The notes under the pieces were generated by a model, which worked only from the letters and a program-made list of their open reading frames with translations, had not been told where the DNA came from and ran no database searches. 64,000 nt of DNA from CAMDPA01 sp965223035 (lineage in GTDB: Bacteria > Pseudomonadota > Alphaproteobacteria > Rhizobiales > Hyphomicrobiaceae). The stretch is taken from NCBI GenBank assembly GCA_965223035.1, contig OZ244980.1:1984001-2048000 (forward strand). Direction: 5' to 3'. Shown here in pieces: positions 41,416 through 50,194 of this stretch; position 1 is the first letter of the stretch; every line of letters begins with the position of its first letter. The position numbers and the translations under genes were made by a program.

Positions 41416-42156
41416 TCACCGCAATTGTGGCGCGGTGCGGGTGATGAGTGCAAGCATTTCGTCAAGGTTGGGTTTGGGTGTTGTTACAATTTTCGGTGGG
41501 CAGAGCGCGACCAAGCCGGCCGCGACCTTGCTTGACAGGCAAAAATGAACGACCGAGCGGGTGTCGCTCGCCAGGTCATTGGCTTGGATCAGTCGCGCAT
41601 AGGTGCGGGCGGTTTGTGGCGAGAACAGCAGGACACCGTCGATCTCCCTACGTCTGATAAGCCGCACCAGCTCCCGGCTCAATTGCTCGGCGGGCTGCGT
41701 CGAATAGACCGTCGGTTCGATCACGTGGAAGCCGAGGTGGCGCAACTCGCCCGCAACATCCACCGCCTGGGTTTCGCCCGCCAGGTGGAGCAATGGACCG
41801 GCATTGACGTCGGCTTGCAGCGCGATCAAGGCCACCAAAGCATGGGCATCGGTGGGACCTTCAATCACGGTGCGGAAGCCAAGAGATTTGGCGGTTGAGC
41901 CGGTGCCCGACCCGACCGTATAGATCGGAAGCCGATGAGCACGCTGCAACGCGGGGCTCTGGGCAAGACTGCGCACGCCGTTGCGGCTGGTCGCGATCAG
42001 CGCTTGGATGTCATCCAACTCCAGCTCGGTTTCATCAATCGGATGCAACGTGACATAGAGCAACGGTTCGATAACCACGTCATGGCCTTGCGCCATCAAC
42101 CGGGTGCGCAAAGTCGTCGCATCGGGCTCCGGACGGGTAACAAGTAGTCGCATCAC
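41416..42156 (-). CDS. hemD: Uroporphyrinogen-III synthase
   Basis: A 246-aa enzyme that closes and inverts ring D of hydroxymethylbilane. N terminus LLVTRPEPDATTLRTRLMAQGHDVVIEPLLYV, then ALIATSRNGVRSLAQ, YTVGSGTGSTAKSLGF, LLHLAGE and DGVLLFSPQTARTYARLI, the conserved HEM4 blocks. The start is GTG 42156 followed at once by ATG 42153; either overlaps the hemC stop, as expected for translational coupling. Sequence similarity within this family is generally low, but the gene position after hemC makes the call firm. Confidence 0.93.
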   Translation of the reverse strand: MMRLLVTRPEPDATTLRTRLMAQGHDVVIEPLLYVTLHPIDETELELDDIQALIATSRNGVRSLAQSPALQRAHRLPIYTVGSGTGSTAKSLGFRTVIEGPTDAHALVALIALQADVNAGPLLHLAGETQAVDVAGELRHLGFHVIEPTVYSTQPAEQLSRELVRLIRRREIDGVLLFSPQTARTYARLIQANDLASDTRSVVHFCLSSKVAAGLVALCPPKIVTTPKPNLDEMLALITRTAPQLR

Positions 42157-43088
42157 GCGCTCTTCCCAAAAAACGAGGGGCCGGCCAGCCCGAGCAGCTC
42201 CCGCGCCGCATCTGCCCCCATCTCACAGGCTTGGGCAGGTCGACCCGAACGCCGCGTCTCATGCGAAATCGAGCCGTCGGGTGTGTAGATCGACCCGTGA
42301 AATTCTAGCCGATCGCCGGTCAATGTGGCCAGCGCCGCGATCGGCGTTCGACAGGATCCGTCGAGGCCGGCCAGAAACGCCCGCTCGGTGGCGACGCACA
42401 GGTGGGTCGGCCAGTGATCCAGCAGCGCGATCGCTTGGGTGATGTCGGCGTCGTCGGCGCGTAACTCAAGCGCAATGGCGCCCTGCGCAGGGGCCGGCAG
42501 CATCATTTCGACCGGTACCAGCTGGGTGATGCGGTGTTCTTGGCCTAGCCGTCGCAGACCGGCCGCCGCCAGAAATGTCGCTTCGGCGACGCCGGCTTGC
42601 AGCTTGGCCAAACGGGTCTCGACGTTGCCGCGAAAATCGACGACCTGCAGATCGGGTCGTGCGCGTTTGACTTGCGCGCGACGCCTGAGCGAGGAGCTGC
42701 CGATCCGCGCCCCGGCGGGCAGCGCCGACGGCGATGGCGCCACCAAAGAGATGAAAGCCTCTCTGACGTCCTGGCGCTCCAGGATCGCGCCGATCGCCAG
42801 CCCGTCGGGTAGCCGGGTCGCCATATCCTTCGCCGAGTGCACCGCGATGTCGATGCGGCCGTCGCGCAGCGCTTCCTCGATCTCCTTGGTGAACAAACCC
42901 TTGCCGCCGACCTCCGACAGCGGCCGATCCTGGATTCGGTCGCCGGAGGTTTTGATCACCTCGATCGCAAGCTGCGGGGTTGGGAGGCCGAGCGCCGCCG
43001 ACAGCCGGCGTTGCACCTCGCGGGCTTGCGCCAACGCCAGCGGCGAGCCGCGGGTGCCGATGCGAATTTTGTCAACAACAAGGTTCAT
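42153..43088 (-). CDS. hemC: Hydroxymethylbilane synthase (porphobilinogen deaminase)
   Basis: A 311-aa enzyme assembling four porphobilinogens into the linear tetrapyrrole. Signature blocks: RIGTRGSPLALAQA, IKTSGDRIQDRPL, GGKGLFTKEIEEAL, DIAVHSAKDMATRLP, IGSSSLRRRAQ and FRGNVETRLAKL. The dipyrromethane cofactor Cys is in LDGSCRTPIAA, and APAQGAIALE marks the C-terminal domain. It heads the hemC-hemD-mic60-hemY series and diverges from tsaD. The 563-nt divergent region should contain its promoter. Confidence 0.96.
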   Translation of the reverse strand: MNLVVDKIRIGTRGSPLALAQAREVQRRLSAALGLPTPQLAIEVIKTSGDRIQDRPLSEVGGKGLFTKEIEEALRDGRIDIAVHSAKDMATRLPDGLAIGAILERQDVREAFISLVAPSPSALPAGARIGSSSLRRRAQVKRARPDLQVVDFRGNVETRLAKLQAGVAEATFLAAAGLRRLGQEHRITQLVPVEMMLPAPAQGAIALELRADDADITQAIALLDHWPTHLCVATERAFLAGLDGSCRTPIAALATLTGDRLEFHGSIYTPDGSISHETRRSGRPAQACEMGADAARELLGLAGPSFFGKSA

Positions 43089-43651
43089 CCGAATGTCACC
43101 GACCTCACCAAAACGGCGCTACTGCGACCCCTTCGATCCCGGGGCGGGCAACTCTCGCGTCCCGCCGCGCTGCTGCGCGATCGATGCGCCCGCCGGCTCC
43201 GACCAGTGCGGCGTGGACGGATCGATCGGGTCCCAGCTGAACACCCACCTCAAGACGCCGGTGGGGCCGGCCCGCCCAAAGTGTTATAGGCTGACTGCTT
43301 CACCGTCTCTAGACCGGCGCAGTAAGGCGCGCGCGGCCGCTGAGATGTCGACTGCGACGCTGAGATGTCGACTGCGACAAGGTCACAGCAGGCGAGAATG
43401 GCCTCTGCGACGGCCTCGCTGTGAGGTTCGCCAGACGCTGAAATGGGTCGCGTCCATCGTTGCGCCGGGCTTGACAGCGCAGCGACCGCCGTGTCAGCCG
43501 CTCTCACGACGAGTACGCCGGCACGGCGCCGGCGGTGATCCGAGTACCAGCCTTGGCCGCACTGGGCGGCCCTGAGGGGAAGGTGCTGGCTGACATGCGC
43601 AGCTGAACAAACAACCAGACAAGCAACCGAACAAAGGGTGTTGGTCCGATC
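43089..43651. other. Gene-free divergent region between hemC and tsaD, 563 nt
   Basis: It separates the divergent hemC and tsaD genes and must hold both promoters. It contains a 20-bp direct duplication at 43339-43378. Frames crossing it look like shadows. I see no family 1 hairpin element; CTCTAGACCG at 43309 is the only similar motif. Confidence 0.55.
43339..43378. repeat. 20-bp tandem duplication
   Basis: Two exact adjacent copies of a 20-bp unit starting GCTGAGATGTCGAC (43339-43358 and 43359-43378) in the hemC-tsaD intergenic region. Such a short exact duplication is likely recent. Confidence 0.92.
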
Positions 43652-44776
43652 GTGGCGCTTCAGACGGAAACGGTGGTGCTTGGCATCGAGACCAGCTGCG
43701 ATGAGACCGCAGCGGCCGTGGTGGCGTGTGACGCCGACGTCGTAGCGCTCGGCCAACCGCCGGCGCGCGGCACGATCCTGTCCAATGTCGTGCGCGCCCA
43801 ATGGGAGGAGCACCGCGCCTATGGCGGCATCGTGCCCGAGATTGCGGCGCGTGCCCATGTGGCGTGCTTGGACAGCATCATCGCGGCGGCGCTTCAGCGG
43901 GCCGGCACCACGTTCCAGGCACTCGATGCGGTCGCTGCCACCGCAGGGCCGGGCCTGATCGGCGGCCTGATTGTTGGACTGACCACGGCCAAGGCGATCG
44001 CGCTGGTGCACCAGCTGCCCTTGATCGCGGTGAACCATCTGGAGGCCCATGCGCTGACCGTCGGTCTCACCGAGGGTTTGGCTCCGCCCTACCTGGTGCT
44101 GCTGGTGTCCGGCGGGCATACCCAGCTGCTCCTGGTCAAGGCCGCCGGCCACTACCAGCGGCTCGGCACGACCGTCGACGACGCTCTGGGTGAAGCCTTC
44201 GACAAGACGGCCAAGCTGTTGGGCATGGGGTTTCCCGGGGGGCCGGCGGTGGAGCGGGCGGCAAAGAGCGGTGATCCAACGCGCTTCGATCTGCCGCGTC
44301 CAATGCTGGGCCGACCGGTGCCGGACTTTTCGTTCGCCGGGCTGAAGACGGCGGTGCGGCAGGCGGCAACGCAGTGTGCTCCGCTGACGGATCAGGACGT
44401 CGCTGACCTGTGCGCGAGTTTCGAAGCGGCCGCGACTGAGGCCGTGGCCGACCGCGTGAGGCAGGCCATCAGCTTGATCAGGGAGCCGTCGAGCAACAGC
44501 CGCCGCGCACTGCCGTTGGTGGTGGCCGGTGGCGTGGCGGCCAATGCGCGACTTCGCGCTGCGCTCAAAGATGTTGCATGGGCACAGGGTTGTTCGTTTC
44601 ATGCGCCGCCAATTGAACTGTGCTCCGATAACGCGGCGATGGTGGCGTGGGCCGGTGCAGCGCGGTTGGCGCTCGGATCGGTGGACGGCTTTGAGGTGGC
44701 GGCGCGGGCGAGGTGGCCGCTTGACCAGTTGGCAAAGCCGGTGCACGGCACGGGTCGGTTGGGCGCCAAGGCTTGA
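43652..44776 (+). CDS. tsaD: tRNA N6-adenosine threonylcarbamoyltransferase, TsaD
   Basis: A 374-aa member of the Kae1/TsaD family that places the threonylcarbamoyl group on A37 of ANN-decoding tRNAs, with TsaB and TsaE. The N terminus VLGIETSCDETAAAVV is the ATPase phosphate loop; the metal site HxxxH is in VNHLEAHAL; later blocks are LLVSGGHTQLLLV, GEAFDKTAKLLGMGFPGGPAVE, PDFSFAGLKTAV and GGVAANARLR. The start is GTG 43652 with AAAGGG upstream at wide spacing. It is divergent from hemC and followed by gpsA, a widely conserved alphaproteobacterial neighbourhood. Confidence 0.96.
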   Translation: MALQTETVVLGIETSCDETAAAVVACDADVVALGQPPARGTILSNVVRAQWEEHRAYGGIVPEIAARAHVACLDSIIAAALQRAGTTFQALDAVAATAGPGLIGGLIVGLTTAKAIALVHQLPLIAVNHLEAHALTVGLTEGLAPPYLVLLVSGGHTQLLLVKAAGHYQRLGTTVDDALGEAFDKTAKLLGMGFPGGPAVERAAKSGDPTRFDLPRPMLGRPVPDFSFAGLKTAVRQAATQCAPLTDQDVADLCASFEAAATEAVADRVRQAISLIREPSSNSRRALPLVVAGGVAANARLRAALKDVAWAQGCSFHAPPIELCSDNAAMVAWAGAARLALGSVDGFEVAARARWPLDQLAKPVHGTGRLGAKA

Positions 44777-44782
44777 AGAGGT

Positions 44783-44833
44783 CCGGGCATGGGACTTATC
44801 CGGGCATGGGACTTATCCGGGCATGGGACTTAA
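44783..44833. repeat. 17-bp tandem repeat, three units
   Basis: The unit CCGGGCATGGGACTTAT is present at 44783, 44800 and 44817 (the last ends in A). It lies in the short tsaD-gpsA gap, directly after the tsaD stop. Each unit contains an ATG followed shortly by TTAT; no translated product is proposed. Confidence 0.93.
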
Positions 44834-44918
44834 ACGTGCGCTCGATACCGCAGCACGGACAGCGGCGCCCATGTGACGGACGCGTGCGGTTTGATCATAC
44901 GGTTTGACGGGGTGGCAC

Positions 44919-45944
44919 ATGCCAACAACGACGGCGGACGGGGGCATCGGCAAGACGGCTCGGATCGGGGTGATCGGCGGTGGCGCGTGGGGTACGGCGT
45001 TGGCCCAAATGCAGAAGCTGGCGGGACGCGACGTACTGCTGTGGGCGCGGGAAGCCGCGGTGGTCGACGACATAAATCAGCGGCATGCGAACCCGTCATA
45101 TTTGGGAGGCGTGCCGCTGCATCCCGAACTGCGGGCGACCGGTGCCTTGGAGGAGGTGAGCGGTCGCGACCTGTTGCTCATGGTCACACCCGCCCAACAC
45201 GTTGAGGCCGTCGCCAAGGCGATGGCTCCGTTTGTCGGCGATGGGCGAACCATCGTGATCTGCGCCAAGGGGATGGAGCAGGCGAGCGGCATGCTGATGA
45301 GCGAAGTGCTGGCACGGGTCCTACCGACGGCGGTGCCGGCCGTGCTGTCGGGGCCGAGCTTTGCCGTTGACGTGGTGTTGGGACGACCGGTCGCGGTGAC
45401 GTTGGCCACCACCGATGTCGGCCACGCGCAAAGGCTCGCCGCCAATCTAGGCACGCATCGCTTCCGCATCTACTGGACCGATGATCTGGTCGGGGTCCAG
45501 CTCGGCGGAGCCGTCAAGAACGTGCTCGCGATTGCCGCCGGCATCGTTGACGGATGCGGACTTGGAGCTAGCGCGCACGCGGCCCTCGTCACCCGCGGTT
45601 TTGCCGAGCTCAGTCGCTTCGGCCGAGCCCTGGGCGCGCAGCCCGAGACGCTGACCGGATTATCCGGGCTCGGCGATCTGTTGTTGACCTGCGGCAGCGC
45701 GCAGTCGCGCAACATGAGCCTGGGGCGCGCGTTGGGCGAGGGCCAAGCCCTGAGCGAGGTATTGAACAGCCGCCGCTCGGTGGCCGAGGGCGTTTACACG
45801 GCGGCGGCCGTGGTTCAGCGGGCGCGTGAGAAGGGTCTGGAAATGCCGATTGCCGAAGCCGTGCACGCGATCATCGAGGGCGAGACCTCCGTTGCGGCCG
45901 CAATCGAAGCGCTGCTGTCGCGTCCATTGAGGTCGGAGGCCTGA
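44919..45944 (+). CDS. gpsA: Glycerol-3-phosphate dehydrogenase [NAD(P)+]
   Basis: A 341-aa cytoplasmic enzyme reducing dihydroxyacetone phosphate to glycerol 3-phosphate for phospholipids. The Rossmann loop is IGVIGGGAWGTALAQ; then VTPAQHVEAVAKAM, ICAKGMEQASGMLMSEVL and VLSGPSFAVDV. The catalytic Lys is in GGAVKNVLAIAAGIVDG, with LTGLSGLGDLLLTCGS and SRNMSLGRALGEG following. ATG 44919 is preferred over TTG 44904, 5 codons upstream; both ribosome sites are weak. Only tandem repeats separate it from tsaD. Confidence 0.95.
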   Translation: MPTTTADGGIGKTARIGVIGGGAWGTALAQMQKLAGRDVLLWAREAAVVDDINQRHANPSYLGGVPLHPELRATGALEEVSGRDLLLMVTPAQHVEAVAKAMAPFVGDGRTIVICAKGMEQASGMLMSEVLARVLPTAVPAVLSGPSFAVDVVLGRPVAVTLATTDVGHAQRLAANLGTHRFRIYWTDDLVGVQLGGAVKNVLAIAAGIVDGCGLGASAHAALVTRGFAELSRFGRALGAQPETLTGLSGLGDLLLTCGSAQSRNMSLGRALGEGQALSEVLNSRRSVAEGVYTAAAVVQRAREKGLEMPIAEAVHAIIEGETSVAAAIEALLSRPLRSEA

Positions 45945-46125
45945 AACAATGGTCATGACGTGCACATCTTTCGTCAATCTTTGCGTGCAGACATTTCCCT
46001 TAACGCTCAATTAACCTTTTCACTTTCATAACAGTGCCCCATGGCAGACCGAGTGTCGCCATGTTTGTCGTGCATCCGTTTGGACACACCGTCCATTTGT
46101 TCAGCGTATACGAGGGTCACGCAAT

Positions 46126-47433
46126 ATGCTGCCATTCCGGGGGCGAACGGTTATCAACGGCCATCGCTGGCAACCGATCATTGCTCTTGCCGCCCTGACC
46201 ATCCTCGCCGGCGGCGGGCTGGCCCAAGCCGCGGATCGTTTCACTTCGTCCGGATCAGCCGTGAGCAAATCGCTGCGCGGCGATCGGCAATCAACCCGCT
46301 TCGTGATCGGCCTCAGTCGGAAAGCTGATTTTCAGGTCTTCTCACTGAACAACCCGAATCGCGTCATCGTCGATCTCCCGCGCATGCGCATGCGTTTGCC
46401 ACCGGCGCCGCGCAACGGACCGGTCGGGCTCATCCGTTCATTTCGCGGTGGTCAGTCGGCGCCGGGTCGCTCGCGAGTCGTGATCCATGTGACCCGGCCT
46501 GTCGTCGTCCAGCGGGCCGTCATGCGACGGACCCGGAACCGCCAGCATGCCCGTCTGGTAATCGACATCGTGCCGGCTGCCCATGTGATACGGATGGCGG
46601 CGATGCGACGCACCAAGGTTCGCAGTAAGCCATCAACCCGGTACGCCAAGGCGCGGCTGCGCAGTTCCAGCGTGCAACCGCCGCTGCCGCGCGCTGCGGT
46701 GCGGCCGGAGGTGATCGCGGCCAAGACCCATAAACACGTGATCGTGCTCGACCCGGGTCACGGCGGTCACGACAGCGGTGCCAAAAAGCATGGCACGGTC
46801 GAGAAGAACGTGGTGCTGGCATTTGGCAAGATGCTGCGGGAAAAGCTCAAGGATCGCTACAAGGTCTTGATGACGCGGGACGATGACACCTTTGTTCCGC
46901 TCGATGAGCGGCGGGCGTTTGCCGAGCGCAATAAGGCCGCGCTGTTCATCGCGATCCACGCCGATTATGCGCGCGCCAGTGCGCGCGGGGCGACAATCTA
47001 TTCGCTGCGCGAAAATGTGGCCCGTAGCCTCAAGCGCGCGGCGCGCAAGTCGGTGCGCAAGTCGGTGTTGTCGGGCGCCGAGCTGCGACCGATCAAGGCG
47101 AGCGCATCACCCGGGTTTGTAAAGGGCTGGTTGGCCGATCTGGCCCAGCGGGAGGTTGAAGCCAACGGCGATCGCACCAGCGTGTTCGCTCGCTCGGTGA
47201 TCCAATACATGAAGCGGTCCACGCAGTTGAAGCAAAAGCCCGACCGCAAAGCCGCGTTCGCCGTGCTGAAAACGGCAAAGGTCCCGGCGGTGCTGATTGA
47301 ACTGGCCTACGTGTCCAACAAGCGCGACGCGCGCAATCTACGCTCGCAGGCTTGGCGGGAGAAGGTGTCTAAATCGATCATGACTGCGATCGACAACTAT
47401 TTCTCGCATAAGGCTGCGCGGGTTCCGTTGTAG
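46126..47433 (+). CDS. amiC: N-acetylmuramoyl-L-alanine amidase with AMIN domain (AmiC type)
   Basis: A 435-aa secreted cell-wall amidase. A signal peptide (about residues 1-36, ending LAQAADRF) is followed by an AMIN domain (about 55-155: TRFVIGLSRKADFQVFSLNNPNRVIVDLP) that targets the septum. A basic, Arg-rich linker leads to the Amidase_3 domain (about 205-425). Zinc ligands are in VLDPGHGGHDSGA, HGTVEKNVVL and AIHADYA, and the catalytic Glu is in VLIELAYVSNKRD. It cuts the peptide from muramic acid during daughter-cell separation. An AT-rich region before the gene (45975-46035) probably carries its promoter, and a strong terminator follows. Confidence 0.94.
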   Translation: MLPFRGRTVINGHRWQPIIALAALTILAGGGLAQAADRFTSSGSAVSKSLRGDRQSTRFVIGLSRKADFQVFSLNNPNRVIVDLPRMRMRLPPAPRNGPVGLIRSFRGGQSAPGRSRVVIHVTRPVVVQRAVMRRTRNRQHARLVIDIVPAAHVIRMAAMRRTKVRSKPSTRYAKARLRSSSVQPPLPRAAVRPEVIAAKTHKHVIVLDPGHGGHDSGAKKHGTVEKNVVLAFGKMLREKLKDRYKVLMTRDDDTFVPLDERRAFAERNKAALFIAIHADYARASARGATIYSLRENVARSLKRAARKSVRKSVLSGAELRPIKASASPGFVKGWLADLAQREVEANGDRTSVFARSVIQYMKRSTQLKQKPDRKAAFAVLKTAKVPAVLIELAYVSNKRDARNLRSQAWREKVSKSIMTAIDNYFSHKAARVPL

Positions 47434-47997
47434 GCGCCACCGGCGCCGTCCCATCGGACAACATCGCCGGCAACCGATCGAACGCATCAAACCAGCTTGA
47501 GCTGACACCTATGGCGGGACCGAAAGCCGGTCCCGCTTTTTTGTCGACAGATTGCGTTGGAGCGCGGAACGACGTCAGCTCCGACGCCATCGTTCGCCAC
47601 CGCAGGCGCCACCTGCACGAGGCGACAGCGAGCCGCTGCCGTCGCTGAGGATGGCCTCGACCGCGTGCGGGTTCGATGGGCCGCCCATGTCACGCCTTTG
47701 GGTCCGCACTCGACCGTGAGCCCGCCCGGTCCGCCTCGCGGCGTCCGCGCCCGGTCCTCGCACTTGAGGTGGTGGCTGGTCGCCAGCGATGACCGGTTTG
47801 CACTGCCCCTCCAAATCCGCCAGTGTGGCGCTGAACATTGAGGGAATAGGAGCGCAGTGGCGGTCGGTGATCATGCCGGCAAATGTGCCAGGCCCCGCAC
47901 AGATATGCTGACAGCACACCGGTGAGCGGCTCGCCAATCGCGGTGGCGGGCCAGCTTTGACGAGATTTCGGAGCGGTGGCGGAAGGAGGACGGGGTG
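47434..47997. other. Gene-free stretch of 564 nt
   Basis: Between amiC and the EamA transporter. It starts with a rho-independent terminator (47514-47542). The rest is GC-rich with long open frames on the minus strand that I could not match to any family, and no hairpin element. It could hold decayed sequence. Confidence 0.5.
47514..47542 (+). terminator. Rho-independent terminator of amiC
   Basis: A 9-bp perfect stem, GCGGGACCG and its complement, with a 5-nt loop (AAAGC), followed by six T. It lies 81 nt after the amiC stop and is the clearest intrinsic terminator in the window. Confidence 0.92.
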
Positions 47998-48975
47998 ATG
48001 CTGGGGGCCGTGCTCGCCCTGATTTCCGCTGCGCTGTTTGGCTACAACAACGTCGCCACGCGCCGCGGTGTGCTCAACGGAACGACGATCCAGGGCATGG
48101 CGATCACGGTGCCGATGGGCGCGGTCCTGTTTGCCGTGGTTTGTCTGCTGACCGATGGCTTTCACGCCTTAGCTGCATTCTCTTGGCAGGCCTACGCCTG
48201 TTTCGCGGCGGCCGGGATCGCGCATTTCGTGTTTGGTCGTTACTGCAACTACCGGGCAATTGCCGCCATCGGCACCAATTTGGCGAGCCCGATCCAGCAG
48301 CTGGAGGTGCTCGTCACACTGGCGTTGGCGCTGACTTTTCTCGGTGAGCGCTTATCGCCGGTGATGATCGTGGCGATAGTGCTGCTGTTGTTGGGACCGG
48401 CGCTTGCCACCGGCATGGACCGTCAAAGCGCCGGTGACACCGACCGCAAGCCGACATTCAAGCCGCGCTATGCGGAGGGCTACGCCTATGCGTTTCTGAC
48501 TATCTTCGGCTACGGCTCGAGCCCAATCTTTGTGCGTGCCGGTTTGGAGAGCGCTGGCCCACTGGACAGTTTTGCTGCTGGTCTCATCTCGTATGTCGCA
48601 GCTGCCATCGTGGTGGTCGTCATCGTCGTCGCGCTGGGTCAGGTTCGTCACGTCGCCGCCGTCGGCAGCGAACCGCTGGGTTGGTTCGGGTTCGCCGGCC
48701 TTCTTGTGTTTCTCAGCCAGATGTGTCGCTACATGGCGCTGGCCTTGATCCCGGTCTCCGTGGTGGCACCGATCATGCGGGTGCAGGTGCTGTTTCGCAT
48801 CTATTTTGCTTGGCTGTTCGCGCGAGAGCATGAGGCGTTTGATGCCAACGTGATCGCCGGCACGGTCATCTCCATGCTCGGCGCGATCCTTTTGACACTC
48901 CAAGTCGAGGCCTATCTATCGACGCTGGCCCTACCCGATTGGGTCATCGCGCTGCTCGGTTGGCAATGGCCTTAG
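47998..48975 (+). CDS. DMT superfamily (EamA family) transporter
   Basis: A 325-aa inner-membrane protein with about ten helices in two EamA repeats. The first is about residues 1-140 (LGAVLALISAALFGYNNVATRRGVL, and FVFGRYCNYRAIAAIGTNLASPIQQLEVLVTLALALTFLGERLSP). The second is about 165-310 (YAYAFLTIFGYGSSPIFVRAGLES, and PIMRVQVLFRIYFAWLF). ATG 47998 has AAGGAGG 8 nt upstream; GTG 47995 is one codon earlier. Such proteins export or import small metabolites; the substrate cannot be read. Its TAG stop lies within the CTTAG that starts the downstream hairpin element. Confidence 0.88.
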   Translation: MLGAVLALISAALFGYNNVATRRGVLNGTTIQGMAITVPMGAVLFAVVCLLTDGFHALAAFSWQAYACFAAAGIAHFVFGRYCNYRAIAAIGTNLASPIQQLEVLVTLALALTFLGERLSPVMIVAIVLLLLGPALATGMDRQSAGDTDRKPTFKPRYAEGYAYAFLTIFGYGSSPIFVRAGLESAGPLDSFAAGLISYVAAAIVVVVIVVALGQVRHVAAVGSEPLGWFGFAGLLVFLSQMCRYMALALIPVSVVAPIMRVQVLFRIYFAWLFAREHEAFDANVIAGTVISMLGAILLTLQVEAYLSTLALPDWVIALLGWQWP

Positions 48976-49032
48976 AGCAACCTGCCCTTAATCGGAATCG
49001 GAACGATCCCGATTAAAGGCGCGATGATCTAG
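48972..49032. repeat. CTAG-bounded hairpin element (family 1, copy 7, reversed)
   Basis: TTAG, AGCAACCTGCC, CTTAATCGGAATCGG, loop, CCCGATTAAAGGC, GCGATGAT, CTAG. The first TAG is the stop codon of the EamA transporter gene (48973-48975). The last CTAG is shared with a family 2 repeat that follows. Confidence 0.9.
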
Positions 49033-49165
49033 ATCAGAACCGCTGGAGGCGGATTAGCCGTGCCAGCCCGCTGCCCGCCCGGCCACCCAGACCATCATGC
49101 TCTTGGGAGGCCAGTGGAGGAACCGGGCGTGGGAGCGGGCTGGTTCCAGCACACTCTGACATGCC
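49029..49165. repeat. Family 2 intergenic repeat, abutting a family 1 element
   Basis: CTAGATCAGAACCGCTGGAGG, GCGGATTAGCC, GTGCCAGCCCGC, GGCCACCC, then GGGAGCGGGCTGGTTCCAGC and ACACTCTGACATGCCATAG. The same succession is seen at 61056-61136. Together with the family 1 copy it occupies most of the gap between the transporter and moaB genes (48976-49289), in which I see no gene. Confidence 0.75.
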
Positions 49166-49289
49166 ATAGCGCTGGGGGCACCGTTGAGATCGGCAAAACT
49201 TGCGCTCCACTTCGACGCTGACCAACGCACAAATCGAACGCCGTCGCCGTGTCGAGCGGACCTGGCGTCGGTGCAGCGGCACGAAGCAC

Positions 49290-49832
49290 TTATGGCGTGC
49301 GTCCGTGCTCTTCCAAGCGCGGCATAATCTCGACGAAGTTGCAGGGCCGATGACGGTTATCGAACTGCCACTTCAAGATTTCGTTCCAAGCATCCCTGCA
49401 CGCACCCGGTGAACCAGGCAGACAAAAAATGTAGGTGCCATGTGCCAACCCACCGCACGCTCGACTTTGGATCGTCGAGGTTGCAATCGTGCGATAGGAG
49501 ATCATGTGAAACAGGATCGCGAACCCGTCGATTTCCTTTTCGAACAGCGGTTTGATGGCCTCCGGCGTGATGTCGCGGCCGGTGAAGCCGGTGCCGCCGG
49601 TGGTGATCACGACATCCACCGAGGGGTCCTGGATCCAGCCTTGCACCTGGCCGCGGATCGCACCGCGATCGTCCGGCACGACGCTGCGTTCGGCCAGCTC
49701 ATGACCGTCGTTGGTGAGCATTTCCGCCAGCGTCGCTCCGGATATGTCGGAGGCCAGGTCGCGGCTGTCCGACACCGTCAGCACGGCGATACGGACCGGA
49801 AGGAACGGACGGCTCTCATCAATACGTGACAT
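49290..49832 (-). CDS. moaB: Molybdenum cofactor biosynthesis protein B
   Basis: A 180-aa MoaB/MogA-type protein. ATG 49832, with AGGGAC upstream, starts SRIDESRPFLPVRIAVLTVSDSR; the frame is open further upstream to 50030 but without family sequence. The molybdopterin-binding loop is VVITTGGTGFTGRDITPEA, followed by LFEKEIDGFAILFHMIS, RACGGLAHGTYIFCLPGSPGACRDAW. It adenylylates molybdopterin before metal insertion. Molybdenum cofactor is needed by the hydroxylase encoded at 18966-23286, although no other moa/moe genes are here. Confidence 0.94.
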   Translation of the reverse strand: MSRIDESRPFLPVRIAVLTVSDSRDLASDISGATLAEMLTNDGHELAERSVVPDDRGAIRGQVQGWIQDPSVDVVITTGGTGFTGRDITPEAIKPLFEKEIDGFAILFHMISYRTIATSTIQSRACGGLAHGTYIFCLPGSPGACRDAWNEILKWQFDNRHRPCNFVEIMPRLEEHGRTP

Positions 49833-50194
49833 GGGATTGTCCCTGGTTGAGTAACGCATGATAGCGCGGGAGGAGCGGCTCTCACAGGGCGGCCAGCCAA
49901 CGGCGTCGCCGCGACCCGTCTCCCAGCCCGGAGAACCTAGATCAATTCCGCTTGAGGCGGAAACGCATTGCCCACCCGATTCCCACCCGATCCCCGCCGG
50001 CGGCAGGGGGGCGGGACGGTTGCTGCTCACGCGGAAACCAACTGGCGGCTGCGGTGGTCGTGGTCACGCCATCGCTTGGCCCGAGCACGGGATCGGCCTT
50101 GCACGCGGCCCCGATCCCGTCTATCTGCGCAAGCCGGGTCCCGGGAGCAAAGGCGCGCACGGACCGACGGCGGCAGCAGGCGGTGGGGCGAGCA
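49833..50194. other. Divergent region of 362 nt between moaB and the esterase gene
   Basis: It contains a family 2 repeat (49937-50040). The promoters of moaB and the esterase gene should be here. The esterase frame is open through most of it, without a supported start. Confidence 0.55.
49937..50040. repeat. Family 2 intergenic repeat
   Basis: CTAGATCAATTCCGCTTGAGG, CGGAAACGCATTGCC, CACCCGATTCCCACCCG, CCGGCGGCAGG, GGGCGGGACGGTTGC. The first part matches the copies at 49029 and 61056; the second half is diverged. Confidence 0.65.

Noticed and set aside
43250..44746. A 498-aa minus-strand frame opposite tsaD
   Set aside because: It is antisense to a clearly real tsaD and shows no domain.
47575..48165. 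A 196-aa minus-strand frame in the amiC-transporter gap
   Set aside because: It overlaps the transporter start, has no ribosome site and no recognisable domain.
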